This document shows, piece after piece, positions 8,163 to 16,472 of a DNA stretch of 64,000 bases. The position numbers and the translations under genes are program-made. The first letter of the stretch is position 1; every line of letters begins with the position of its first letter. A model generated the notes under the pieces. The model was not told the origin of the DNA and made no database searches. It saw only the letters and a list, made by a program, of their open reading frames with translations. Source of the DNA: Sphingomonas sp. 67-36 (lineage in GTDB: Bacteria > Pseudomonadota > Alphaproteobacteria > Sphingomonadales > Sphingomonadaceae); contig MKSU01000014.1 of the NCBI GenBank assembly GCA_001897375.1, positions 59,745 through 123,744 on the forward strand, given 5' to 3'.

Positions 8163-9296
8163 ATGGCAGACGTAGAACCCCGCCGGCGCCGAGCGCGGGC
8201 ATTGCCCTTGCCCGATACCGTGGCGCTGGTGCTGCAAGGCGGCGGCGCGCTGGGCAGCTATCAGGCCGGCGTGATCGAGGCGCTTTCCGCCGCCGCGATC
8301 GAGCCGGACTGGGTGGCCGGCATCTCGATCGGCGCGATCAACGCCGCGATCGTCGCCGGCAACCCGCCCGAGCGGCGCGTCGAGCGGCTGCGGCAATTCT
8401 GGAACCAGGCGACGAGCTGGCTGCCGAGCTTCCCGATCCTGCCCGACGACATGGTGCGCGAATTCGTCCACGAATGGTCCGCCGGCTTCGTCGCGATGGC
8501 CGGGGTGCCGGGCTTCTTCGGCCCGCGCTTCATCCCGCCATTCATGGCCGTGCCGGGGACGCCGGGGGCGCTGAGCTTCTACGATTCGACGCCATTGCGC
8601 GACACGCTGGACGAACTGGTCGACTGGGATCTGCTCAACGACGGGCCGGTGCGGCTCTCGGTGGGCGCGGTCGATGTGGAGAGCGGCAATTTCCGCTATT
8701 TCGACACCTATGACGAGCGGATCGACGCGCGGCATGTGATGGCGTCCGGCGCGTTGCCGCCGGGCCTGCCGCCGGTCGAGATCGACGGGCGCTGGTATTG
8801 GGACGGCGGGCTGGTGTCGAACACGCCGCTCCAGCATGTGCTCGACAACCAGCGCGCGGAGATGATCGTCTTTCAGGTCGATTTGTTCTCCGCCGCTGAC
8901 GAGCGGCCGCGCACGATCATGGACGTGGCGGCGCGCGCCAAGGAGATCGCCTTCTCCAGCCGCACCCGGCAGGTGACCGACCAGATGATGCGGCTCCGGA
9001 AAGAGCGCGAACTGGTGCGCCGCGTTCTCGCCAAACTGCCGCCGGAACTCGCCGCCGACCGCGAGGTCGAGGCGCTGGCGGCGATGGCGGCGGAACAGCC
9101 GGTCAGCCTCGTCCACCTCATCTACCGCGCCAATGCGTGGGAGGGCGGCGCGCGCGACTTCGAGTTTTCCACCCGCACGATGCGCGAGCATTGGGCGGCG
9201 GGCCGCGAGGCGGTGGAGGCCACGATGGCCAATGCCGAGCTGGTCGCGGAGAATATCCTCACCGGCCGCACCGCGGCCTTCGACCTGGCGAGATAG
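8163..9296 (+). CDS. Patatin-like phospholipase (DUF3734 type)
   Basis: A 377-residue cytoplasmic esterase or phospholipase. The oxyanion motif QGGGALGSYQAG is at 25-36, the nucleophile elbow GISIG has Ser55, and the second half of the dyad is Asp214 in WYWDGGLVSNTP. A C-terminal DUF3734-like region of about 100 residues follows. Start ATG 8163 is preceded by AGGA at seven bases; a GTG at 8148 is possible. The gene sits nine bases before bdhA. A patatin-bdhA pair is also known in Legionella (bdhA-patD), where it affects infection. The shared role probably links lipid or polyhydroxybutyrate turnover, but the true substrate is not shown. Confidence 0.9.
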   Translation: MADVEPRRRRARALPLPDTVALVLQGGGALGSYQAGVIEALSAAAIEPDWVAGISIGAINAAIVAGNPPERRVERLRQFWNQATSWLPSFPILPDDMVREFVHEWSAGFVAMAGVPGFFGPRFIPPFMAVPGTPGALSFYDSTPLRDTLDELVDWDLLNDGPVRLSVGAVDVESGNFRYFDTYDERIDARHVMASGALPPGLPPVEIDGRWYWDGGLVSNTPLQHVLDNQRAEMIVFQVDLFSAADERPRTIMDVAARAKEIAFSSRTRQVTDQMMRLRKERELVRRVLAKLPPELAADREVEALAAMAAEQPVSLVHLIYRANAWEGGARDFEFSTRTMREHWAAGREAVEATMANAELVAENILTGRTAAFDLAR

Positions 9297-9304
9297 GAGT
9301 GACC

Positions 9305-10090
9305 ATGTTTCTCAAGGGCAAGAGCGCGATCGTCACCGGTTCGACCTCCGGCATCGGCCTCGCGATCGCCAAGGCGCTGGCGGCCGAAGGCGCGGCGGTG
9401 GTCATCAACGGCTTCGGCGACGCCGACGCAATCGAGAAGGAGCGCGCCGGGCTGGCGGCGCTGAGCGGCGCGCAGGCGCTGTACGATGCGGCCGACATGA
9501 CCAAGCCCGATGAGATCGCGGCGATGGTCCGCCGCGCGCATGACGAGCTTGGCGGGCCGGACATCATCGTCAACAACGCCGGCATCCAGCATGTCGCGCC
9601 GGTCGACCAGTTCCCGATCGACAAATGGAACGCGATCATCGCGATCAACCTTACCAGCGCCTTCCACATGATGCGCGCCGCGGTGCCGTTCATGCGGAGC
9701 AAGAAGTGGGGGCGGATCATCTCCACCGCTTCGGCGCACAGCAAGGTCGCCAGCCCCAACAAGTCGGCCTATGTCGCCGCCAAGCACGGCATCGACGGGC
9801 TGACCAAGACGGTGGCGCTGGAAACCGCGACCGACGGCATCACCGTCAACTGCATCTCGCCCGGCTATGTCTGGACGCCGCTGGTCGAGAACCAGATCCC
9901 GGACACGATGAAGGCCCGCAACATGACGCGCGAGCAGGTGATGAGCGACGTGCTGCTCGCCGCCCAGCCGACCAAGCAGTTCGTCACGCCCGAGCAGGTC
10001 GCGGCGTTCGCGCTGTTCCTGTGCCGCGACGAGGCGGCGCAGGTTACCGGCGCGAACCTCTCGATCGACGGCGGCTGGACGGCGGCGTGA
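9305..10090 (+). CDS. bdhA: 3-hydroxybutyrate dehydrogenase
   Basis: A 261-residue short-chain dehydrogenase. The NAD-binding TGSTSGIG is at 11-18, NNAGIQH follows the Rossmann core, and the catalytic Ser-Tyr-Lys lies in STASAHSKVASPNKSAYVAAKHG. The motif QHVAPVDQFP and the substrate lid ending VWTPLVENQIP match D-3-hydroxybutyrate dehydrogenases, which convert 3-hydroxybutyrate to acetoacetate in ketone-body and PHB breakdown. Size and C-terminal IDGGWTA are standard. It lies in an operon between the patatin gene and a DUF4893 lipoprotein gene whose GTG overlaps its TGA. Confidence 0.92.
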   Translation: MFLKGKSAIVTGSTSGIGLAIAKALAAEGAAVVINGFGDADAIEKERAGLAALSGAQALYDAADMTKPDEIAAMVRRAHDELGGPDIIVNNAGIQHVAPVDQFPIDKWNAIIAINLTSAFHMMRAAVPFMRSKKWGRIISTASAHSKVASPNKSAYVAAKHGIDGLTKTVALETATDGITVNCISPGYVWTPLVENQIPDTMKARNMTREQVMSDVLLAAQPTKQFVTPEQVAAFALFLCRDEAAQVTGANLSIDGGWTAA

Positions 10091-10743
10091 GCCTGTTGTT
10101 CGGCCTTGCCGCGCTGGCGGCGTGTCAGGCCGCCGCGCCTGACGCGGCCGCCGCCGTGGTGCCCGAACATGCGGCGTCCGAACGCGCCGACACCTGTGGC
10201 GGGGTAGAGGTGGCGTGGCGCCGCGCCGCGACGCAGAACGATCGCGTGCGGCTGCGCAACTGGCGCACCTCGTGGCTGGACGCGGTGGCGAAGGCCAAGG
10301 CCGGCGGCGGGGCGGAGGTGATCGCGCGCGACGATGCGCTCTACGATCCCGATCGCGCGCTCGACCACCCGATCCCGCCCGCCGGCGATTATCGCTGCCG
10401 GATCGTCAAGCTCGGCGCGAAACGGACGGTGAACAAGGATTTCGTCGAGCTGCCGGCGAGCGCCTGCACCGTGGGGCGCAACGGCGACGAGACGTGGTTC
10501 ACGATCAACGAGGGCAAGCAGCGCCCGATCGGCCGCTTCTTCGCCGGCCCGCCGGGGCGCGGGGTGTTCCTCGGCACGCTCGAGCTGGGGGACGAGCGGC
10601 TGCCGCTGGAATACGGGCTGGACGCGCGGCGCGACATGATCGCCTATCTCGATCGCGTGGGCGACGCGCGGTGGCGGCTGATCGTGCCGCAGCCGCATTT
10701 CGATTCCATCGTCGAACTGGTGGAGATCGTGCCGGCGCGCTGA
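10087..10743 (+). CDS. DUF4893 lipoprotein
   Basis: A 218-residue protein starting at GTG 10087, overlapping the bdhA stop (GTGA). This start yields a very short lipoprotein signal, MSLLFGLAALAAC, with Cys13. The mature part begins the DUF4893 pattern (TQNDRVRLRNWRTSWLDAV) and ends VPQPHFDSIVELVEIVPAR. DUF4893 proteins are common in sphingomonads and have no known function. Translational coupling to bdhA suggests joint expression, but a periplasmic lipoprotein is an odd partner for a cytoplasmic dehydrogenase. It converges with trpE 13 bases away. Confidence 0.85.
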   Translation: MSLLFGLAALAACQAAAPDAAAAVVPEHAASERADTCGGVEVAWRRAATQNDRVRLRNWRTSWLDAVAKAKAGGGAEVIARDDALYDPDRALDHPIPPAGDYRCRIVKLGAKRTVNKDFVELPASACTVGRNGDETWFTINEGKQRPIGRFFAGPPGRGVFLGTLELGDERLPLEYGLDARRDMIAYLDRVGDARWRLIVPQPHFDSIVELVEIVPAR

Positions 10744-10756
10744 CGAGCGGCAGGGC

Positions 10757-12205
10757 CTATTGTCCGAAGCCCGCCGCGCTGGCCTGCGCGATCGCCTCGC
10801 GCGCGGCGGCGACGAGCGCGCTGGCCTTCGCCTCGCACTCGCGCTGTTCATAGGCCGGGTCCGAATCCGCGACGATGCCCGCGCCCGCCTGCATGTGGAT
10901 CGTCCCGTCCTTCACCACGGCGGTGCGCAGCACGATGCATGAATCCATCGACCCGTCCGGCGAGAAATAGCCAACGCCGCCGGCATAGGCGCCGCGCTTT
11001 TCCCGCTCCAGCTCGGCGATGATCTGGCAGGCGCGCACCTTGGGCGCGCCGCTGACCGTGCCGGCGGGGAAGCCGGCGAGCAGCGCGTCGATCGCATCGT
11101 GCGACGGATCGAGCCGGCCGACCACGTTCGACACGATGTGCATCACATGGCTGTAGAATTCGACCATGTAGCTGTCCGTTACCGTCACGCTGCCCGCCGC
11201 CGCGACGCGCCCGACGTCGTTGCGGCCGAGATCGAGCAGCATCAGGTGCTCGGCGCGCTCCTTGGGATCGGCGAGCAGACTGGCGCGGTTGGCCTCGTCC
11301 TCGCTGGCGGTCTTGCCGCGCGGGCGGGTGCCGGCGATTGGGCGGATCGTCACCTCGCCGTCGCGCGCGCGGACGAGGATTTCCGGGCTGGAGCCGATCA
11401 GCGCGAACCCCGGCAGATCGAGGTGATAGAGGAACGGGGACGGGTTGATCCGCCTGAGCGCGCGATACAGCTCGAACGGCGGCAGCGCGAAAGGCGCGGT
11501 GAAACGCTGCGCCAGCACGACCTGGAAGATATCGCCGGCGGCGATATATTCCTTCGCCCGCGCGACCATCTGGCCATAGCGGCCGGGCGCAAGGACAGGG
11601 GTCAGCGCCACCTCCGCCGGCTCGCCCGTCACACGCGGCGGCACGCCGGCGGTGGCGAGCCGCGCCTCGACCGCATCAAGCCGCTCCTCCGCCTCGGCGA
11701 CGATCGCGGCGGCGTCACGCGCCGCGTCCGGCCAGACGGGCGCGACGAGGAACAGCGCATCGGCCAGCCGGTCGAACACCAGGATCACGGTCGGCCGCAC
11801 GAACATCATGTCGGGCAGCCCGAGCGGATCGGCCTCCGGCACGGGGAGGTTTTCCGCCAGCGCCATCGTCTCATAACCGAAATAGCCGACGAGGCAGGCG
11901 AGCGCGCGCGGCAGCTCCGCCGGCACGTCGGCGCGGCAATCCGCGACCAGCCGGCGCAGCGCCGCCAGCGTCGGTTCGGGGCAGGGCGCGAAGGCGTCGC
12001 GGTCGGTGAGCCAGTGGCGGTTGATCGCGGCGCTGTCGCCCCGCGCGCGGAATACGAGATCAGGCGCGAGGCCGATCAGGCTGTGCCGCCCGCGCACCGA
12101 TCCGCCCTCGACCGATTCGAGCAGGAAATCGCCGCGCCCCGGCTCGATCAGCTTGAGCGCGGCGGCGACCGGCGTTTCGGTATCGGCGACGCGCCGCCGC
12201 CACAC
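10757..12205 (-). CDS. trpE: Anthranilate synthase component I (N-terminus may extend upstream)
   Basis: Converts chorismate to anthranilate with TrpG glutamine amidotransferase, the first step of tryptophan synthesis. Motifs include LLESVEGGSVRGRHSLIG (the feedback-binding region with LLES), NPSPFLYHL, PIAGTRPRGKT, ELLMLLDLGRNDVGR-like segment, and GTVSGAPKVRACQIIAELE. From GTG 12205 the protein is 482 residues. This start has no ribosome site and truncates an N-terminus (ALAAGRPALVWRR) that I expect in sphingomonad TrpE and that is encoded in the same frame just upstream. No ATG/GTG/TTG is available there. An ATC at 12253-12251 has AAGGA eight bases before it and overlaps the ppiD end. Confidence 0.93.
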   Translation of the reverse strand: MWRRRVADTETPVAAALKLIEPGRGDFLLESVEGGSVRGRHSLIGLAPDLVFRARGDSAAINRHWLTDRDAFAPCPEPTLAALRRLVADCRADVPAELPRALACLVGYFGYETMALAENLPVPEADPLGLPDMMFVRPTVILVFDRLADALFLVAPVWPDAARDAAAIVAEAEERLDAVEARLATAGVPPRVTGEPAEVALTPVLAPGRYGQMVARAKEYIAAGDIFQVVLAQRFTAPFALPPFELYRALRRINPSPFLYHLDLPGFALIGSSPEILVRARDGEVTIRPIAGTRPRGKTASEDEANRASLLADPKERAEHLMLLDLGRNDVGRVAAAGSVTVTDSYMVEFYSHVMHIVSNVVGRLDPSHDAIDALLAGFPAGTVSGAPKVRACQIIAELEREKRGAYAGGVGYFSPDGSMDSCIVLRTAVVKDGTIHMQAGAGIVADSDPAYEQRECEAKASALVAAAREAIAQASAAGFGQ

Positions 12206-12245
12206 GAGCGCGGGGCGCCCGGCCGCGAGCGCGCCTTCGGCTGGA

Positions 12246-14183
12246 TTACTGATTGCCCGCGTCCTTGCCCGACAGGTCGGCCTTGATCCGCGCGATCTCG
12301 GCGGCGTTGCGCACCACCTTCAGCTCGGCCTTCACCGCATTGGTGAACTGCTCGGCATATTCGCGGCCGATCAGGCTGCCGATCTGCTGACGGGTGGAGG
12401 CGATGAGCTGCGGCGTCCTCGCCGCGTCGCCGCCGACGATCGTGTCGACCTTGACGATCATCCAGCCGGCATTGTTCGGCGCCTCCAGCAGCCGCGCGCT
12501 GCCGCCCGGCAGGCTGAACATCAGCGCCAGCGCCGGATCGACGCCCTGCCGCGAGGTGATCTGGCCGCGCATCCCCTCGATCGGGCGCACCGCCGCGCCG
12601 TTCACGCCGGCCAGCGCCTGCACCAGCGGGGTGCCTTTCTGCACCTTGGCGAGCGCCGCCGCCGCCGCCTGCCGCGCCGCCTTGCGCGCGCGATCGGCGG
12701 CGAAATCCTTCGCCACCGTCTCGCGCACCTTGTCGAGCGGGCGCGGCGCGGCGTGGACCACGCGATCGAGCGCGACCAGCGCGAAGCTGCCGTCTGGCCC
12801 GAGCTGCACCATCGTCGGCGAATCGCCCTCTTCCGCGGCGAAGCCCGCCTTGACGATCTCGGCCAGCGCGGGATCGGGCTTGGCGGCGGGATCGTCGGGG
12901 TTGAGGCCGGTCGCGGCGAGCGCGGGGGTGGTCTCCGCCGTCAGCTTGTTGTCCGCCACCAGCTCGCTGAAATTGGCGTTTTCGGCGATCGCGTCGTCCA
13001 GCTTGTCGTGGATCTTGCTCAGCGCCTCGACCAGCTTCTGCTGGGTCAGCGCCTTGACGATCTCGTCGCGCGCTTCGGCGAGCGATTTGGCCGGCACCTG
13101 CTCGATCGCATCGACCCTGGCGACGACGAAGCCGATCCCGCCCTTGACCGGGCCGATCGTCGCGCCCTTCGCGGCGCCGAACGCGGCATCGGCGGCGGCG
13201 GCGGAGGTCTGCGCGGCATAGGCCGATTTCTCGATCGCGCTGATCGTGCGCGATTCCAGCCCGGCGGCGCGCGCGGCCTCGGTGATTGAGCCGGCCTTCG
13301 CCTTGGCGGCGAGCGCCTCGGCGGCCTTCTGGTCGAGCACCACGACCTGCGTCAGCGAGCGCTTTTCCTTCGCGGCGTAGCGGGCGCGGTTGTTGTTATA
13401 GGCCTGCGCGATCTCCGCGTCGCTCGGCTGCGCCTGCGCCTTCATCATCTCGGCGGTGACGCGGGCGTAACGGATCACGCGGCGCTCCGGCACGGTATAA
13501 TTGGCGAGGTTGCGCTTGTAGAAATCCTGCACTTCCGCGTCGGTCGGCGCGGGGCCGGCGGGCATCGCGGCGGCGGGGATCAGCGCGACCTGCCCGGTGC
13601 GCCGCTCGAGCAGCAGCGAGGCATAGGGCAGCGCGACCGATTCCGGCAGCTGCGCCGCGCCGACCGTCGAGGCGAGCAGGAAGCGCGCCATCGTGCTCTG
13701 CGCGATCTCGCCCTGCACCTGCTTGTCGGTCATGTGGCGTTGCTGGAGGATGCGCTCATAGGCGGCCTGATCGAACTTGCCGGTCGGGCCGATCAGCGCG
13801 GGGATGCTCTGCAACTCGCTGCCGATCAGCGCGCGGCTGACGGCCATGCCCTGATCCTGCCCGAACTTCTCCAGCGCGATGCCGGTGATGAGCTGGTCCA
13901 GCACCCCCTCCACGCCGCCGTTGGCGACGAAGGTCGGCATGTCGACGCCGGGGTTCTGCTGGTGGATCTCGTTGAGCTGGTCGCCCACGCGCTGCTTGAG
14001 CTGCGCCTCGCCGATCGCGACATTGCCGATCCGCGCGACGGTGGTCTTGGTCATGCCCCCGCTGCCCGCGCTCAGCCCGGTCACGTCGCCGGCGGCGAAG
14101 GCCAGCGCGATCATGCCCAGGGTGACGAAAGTGATGACCAGCCCGATCTTTGAATTGGTGATCCGCCGGAAGAAACCGAGCAT
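12246..14183 (-). CDS. ppiD: Periplasmic peptidyl-prolyl isomerase / chaperone (PpiD-SurA type)
   Basis: A 645-residue inner-membrane-anchored folding factor. It begins MLGFFRRITNSKIGLVITFVTLGMIALAF, one transmembrane helix in about residues 12-32. The SurA-N-like chaperone region follows (VARIGNVAIGEAQLKQRVGDQ, GVDMPTFVANGGVEGVLDQLI). The middle holds a parvulin-like domain around residues 240-360 (YAAKEKRSLTQVVVLD ... GAAKGATIGPVKGGIGFVVARVD). PpiD gathers outer-membrane and secreted proteins leaving the Sec translocon. The parvulin domain looks divergent, so isomerase activity is uncertain. trpE follows directly, overlapping it if the ATC start is used. Confidence 0.88.
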   Translation of the reverse strand: MLGFFRRITNSKIGLVITFVTLGMIALAFAAGDVTGLSAGSGGMTKTTVARIGNVAIGEAQLKQRVGDQLNEIHQQNPGVDMPTFVANGGVEGVLDQLITGIALEKFGQDQGMAVSRALIGSELQSIPALIGPTGKFDQAAYERILQQRHMTDKQVQGEIAQSTMARFLLASTVGAAQLPESVALPYASLLLERRTGQVALIPAAAMPAGPAPTDAEVQDFYKRNLANYTVPERRVIRYARVTAEMMKAQAQPSDAEIAQAYNNNRARYAAKEKRSLTQVVVLDQKAAEALAAKAKAGSITEAARAAGLESRTISAIEKSAYAAQTSAAAADAAFGAAKGATIGPVKGGIGFVVARVDAIEQVPAKSLAEARDEIVKALTQQKLVEALSKIHDKLDDAIAENANFSELVADNKLTAETTPALAATGLNPDDPAAKPDPALAEIVKAGFAAEEGDSPTMVQLGPDGSFALVALDRVVHAAPRPLDKVRETVAKDFAADRARKAARQAAAAALAKVQKGTPLVQALAGVNGAAVRPIEGMRGQITSRQGVDPALALMFSLPGGSARLLEAPNNAGWMIVKVDTIVGGDAARTPQLIASTRQQIGSLIGREYAEQFTNAVKAELKVVRNAAEIARIKADLSGKDAGNQ

Positions 14184-14220
14184 GCGCGTTGAAATCCGTG
14201 AAGTTGCAGCTTGCGGCTTT

Positions 14221-14306
14221 AGGGTCCAAACTCCATCAGGGCAATGTCGTGATCGCCCGGCGACCCCTTCGGGGCGGGCGGATTGTCCTGATGGAGTTTG
14301 GACCCT
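14221..14306. repeat. 86-bp palindromic element between ppiD and tpiA
   Basis: AGGGTCCAAACTCCATCAGG at 14221-14240 is repeated as its exact reverse complement at 14287-14306, a perfect 20-bp arm. Pairing resumes inside with CAAT, then CGCCCG/CGGGCG and a central CCCC-TTC-GGGG. The whole unit would fold as one long hairpin or cruciform. It lies between two divergent genes, so it cannot be an ordinary terminator for either. It may be a genome-wide palindromic repeat, a small MITE, or a regulatory hairpin in the ppiD leader. No second copy is seen in this window. Confidence 0.8.
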
Positions 14307-14389
14307 CGGGACGCGGCACGGTGGCATCAAGCGCCGAGCGCGGCTATCGACCGGATCATCCGTGATTGTGGTTGCGCAAGGGGAGGGAC

Positions 14390-15127
14390 ATGCGTCGTAA
14401 GCTGGTTGCCGGGAACTGGAAGATGAACGGGTCGCTGGCGAGCCTCGCCGAGCTTGACGGGATCGGCGCGGCGCTCGATCCGCGCGTCGACGTGGCGATC
14501 GCGGTGCCCGCCACGCTGATCGCGCCGGCGGCGGCGCGCGCGTCCTTCCCGATCGGGGCGGAAGACGTCCATGCCGCCGACAGCGGCGCGCATACCGGCT
14601 GCATCTCCGCGCCGATGGCGAAGGAGGCGGGCGCGACGTTCTCGATCGTCGGCCATTCCGAGCGGCGGCAGGGCCAGTGCGAGAGTGATGCCGACGTGAA
14701 GGCCAAGGCGGAGGCGCTGCGCCGCAACGCCATGCAGGCGATCCTGTGCGTCGGCGAGACGCTGGACGAGCGCGAGAGCGGCCGCGCCGAGGCGGTGGTG
14801 ATGGCGCAGGTCCGCGCCTCGCTGCCGGAAGGCGCGGCGGGCGACTGGCTCGCCATCGCCTATGAGCCGATCTGGGCGATCGGCACCGGGCGCACCGCCA
14901 CGGTGGCGGATGTCGAGGCGATGCATGGCGCGATCCGCGCGACGTTGGTCGAGCTGCTCGGCGCGGACGGCGGCGCGGGCGTGCGGCTGCTCTACGGCGG
15001 ATCGGTGACGGCGGACAATGCGGCGGCGCTGCTTCATGCGCGCGACGTGGACGGCGCGCTGGTCGGCGGGGCGAGCCTGACGGCGGCGAAATTCGCGCCG
15101 ATCATCGCGGCGGGGGCGGGGGCATGA
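14390..15127 (+). CDS. tpiA: Triose-phosphate isomerase
   Basis: A 245-residue (beta/alpha)8 enzyme interconverting dihydroxyacetone phosphate and glyceraldehyde 3-phosphate. Active-site marks are all present: VAGNWKMNG at the start (Asn/Lys), IVGHSERRQ (catalytic His), AYEPIWAIGTGRTA (catalytic Glu and mobile loop), and LLYGGSV with VGGASL for phosphate binding. The ATG at 14390 follows GGGAGGG. Its stop overlaps the ATG of a cupin gene (ATGA). It is not next to the trp or gap genes here. Confidence 0.97.
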   Translation: MRRKLVAGNWKMNGSLASLAELDGIGAALDPRVDVAIAVPATLIAPAAARASFPIGAEDVHAADSGAHTGCISAPMAKEAGATFSIVGHSERRQGQCESDADVKAKAEALRRNAMQAILCVGETLDERESGRAEAVVMAQVRASLPEGAAGDWLAIAYEPIWAIGTGRTATVADVEAMHGAIRATLVELLGADGGAGVRLLYGGSVTADNAAALLHARDVDGALVGGASLTAAKFAPIIAAGAGA

Positions 15128-15690
15128 CGCTCGCGCCGCTGCCGCCGGTCCGCCGCGTGCTCACCGCGATCGACGGCGAGGGGCGCTCGCATATCGTGGA
15201 AGACGGCCCCAGCCCGGCGGGCTTCGCGCTGCCCGGCTCGCCGTTCCGCAGCGACAATATCTGGCGCACCGCCGCCGCGCCCGCGCCGGTCGAGGCGGCG
15301 GACACGATCACCGCGCACAAGGGCGTGCTGCCCCCGCCGGGCGGCACGGTGCTGCGCGTGATCGACTTCCCGCCGCAAGTCGGATCGCGCGCGGAGCAGG
15401 CCGCGCTGGCGGCGCAGGTCTTCGCCCTGCTCTATCCGGACGCCGACCACCATACCGGCAGCGAGCGCAGCGCCGGGATGCACACCACCGACACGGTGGA
15501 TTATGCGATCGTTCTGGCCGGCGAGATCTGGGCGATGATGGATCGCGACGAGACGCTGCTGAAGGCGGGCGACATATTGATCCAGCGCGGCACCGCCCAT
15601 TCTTGGGAGAATCGCGGCGCGGCGATGGCGCGCGTCGCCTTCGTGCTGATCGATGGCACGCGCGATGGGTTGAGCCGGCGGAGCGCGTGA
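15124..15690 (+). CDS. Cupin-domain protein
   Basis: A 188-residue protein. The C-terminal half is a cupin_2 barrel: GMHTTDTVDYAIVLAGEIWAMMDRDETLLKAGDILIQRGTAHSWEN carries His/Glu metal-ligand positions and the second cupin motif. The N-terminal half (RRVLTAIDGEGRSHIVEDGP) is typical of cupins linked to small-molecule or aromatic catabolism. Reaction unknown. It overlaps tpiA by four bases and the next monooxygenase by one base (TGATG), so the three are co-expressed. A small oxidative enzyme pair seems likely. Confidence 0.82.
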   Translation: MTLAPLPPVRRVLTAIDGEGRSHIVEDGPSPAGFALPGSPFRSDNIWRTAAAPAPVEAADTITAHKGVLPPPGGTVLRVIDFPPQVGSRAEQAALAAQVFALLYPDADHHTGSERSAGMHTTDTVDYAIVLAGEIWAMMDRDETLLKAGDILIQRGTAHSWENRGAAMARVAFVLIDGTRDGLSRRSA

Positions 15691-15989
15691 TGCTGCTGAT
15701 CGTCGGCACGATGCGGCTGCCGCCGGACAAGCTTGATCAGGCGCGGCCGGCGATGGCGGAAATGATCGCGCGCAGCCGCGCCGAGGATGGCTGCATCCTT
15801 TATGCCTATGCCGGGGACGTGCTCGACGCCGGGCTGATCCACATCAAGGAATTGTGGCGCGATGAAGCCGCGTTGCGCCGCCATTTCGCCTCCGATCACA
15901 TCCGGGCGTGGCGGGCGGCATGGCCCGCGCTGGGGATCGGTGCGCGCGATCTCGTCGCCTATGAGGTGGGCGAGGCGCGCGCGGTCTGA
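15690..15989 (+). CDS. Antibiotic biosynthesis monooxygenase (ABM/YgiN-type)
   Basis: A 99-residue ferredoxin-like barrel protein. It begins MLLIVGTMRLPPDKLDQAR, has SRAEDGCILYAYAGDVLDAG in the middle, and ends with LWRDEAALRRHFASDHIRAWRAA, the typical ABM ending where two His/His-Ile positions close the pocket. These proteins oxidise quinols or aromatics without cofactor or act as small-molecule binders. The start at 15690 shares one base with the cupin stop. An in-frame extension upstream is the cupin shadow. Confidence 0.85.
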   Translation: MLLIVGTMRLPPDKLDQARPAMAEMIARSRAEDGCILYAYAGDVLDAGLIHIKELWRDEAALRRHFASDHIRAWRAAWPALGIGARDLVAYEVGEARAV

Positions 15990-15994
15990 CCCGC

Positions 15995-16405
15995 TCAATA
16001 GACGTATTTGCTGCCGTTCCACCTAGCGACCGGCATCCGCCCCATGCCGGGGCCGCCGATCTCTATGTCCTTCCAGCCGAGGTGCTTCGTCGGGCGCACC
16101 ACCGCCATTCCCTGCGCGGAGAGGACGGGGGCGAGCGCACCCTGCCTGTTGCGCGTCAGCACGACGAACATCGAGCCGCCGTTGCCGTAGCAGGCGCCGC
16201 CATCGGAAACGATGATCTCCGGAGCGCCGTCGCCGTTGAGGTCCTCGCGCTCGAAATTGATCTGCTCGGCGGTGACGTCGCATTCGTTGACGATGCGGCT
16301 TCCGCTCACCTTGAAGCCGGCCGCCCGCGCCGCCGCCAGCCGCTCCGGCGCGGTGAACGGCTGCGCCGCGCCGGCCAACATCATCGCCGTGATCAGTAAT
16401 CCCAT
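15995..16405 (-). CDS. Hypothetical secreted protein with EF-hand-like loop
   Basis: A 136-residue product. Residues 1-14 form a short signal peptide (MGLLITAMMLAGAA) with a likely cut before QPFTAPE. The mature part has one calcium-loop-like motif, EDLNGDGAPEIIVSDGG, as in FG-GAP/VCBS or dockerin-type repeats, and two cysteines (NECDV, GACYG) that may pair. The ribosome site AAAGGGAG is seven bases before the ATG at 16405. It converges with the monooxygenase gene. Probably periplasmic; function unknown. Confidence 0.72.
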   Translation of the reverse strand: MGLLITAMMLAGAAQPFTAPERLAAARAAGFKVSGSRIVNECDVTAEQINFEREDLNGDGAPEIIVSDGGACYGNGGSMFVVLTRNRQGALAPVLSAQGMAVVRPTKHLGWKDIEIGGPGMGRMPVARWNGSKYVY

Positions 16406-16472
16406 CGCATCGCTCCCTTTGTCGAGAATCGCGCGACCCTGATCTTTTGCTCAACCTAGCATCGGTGACGGA

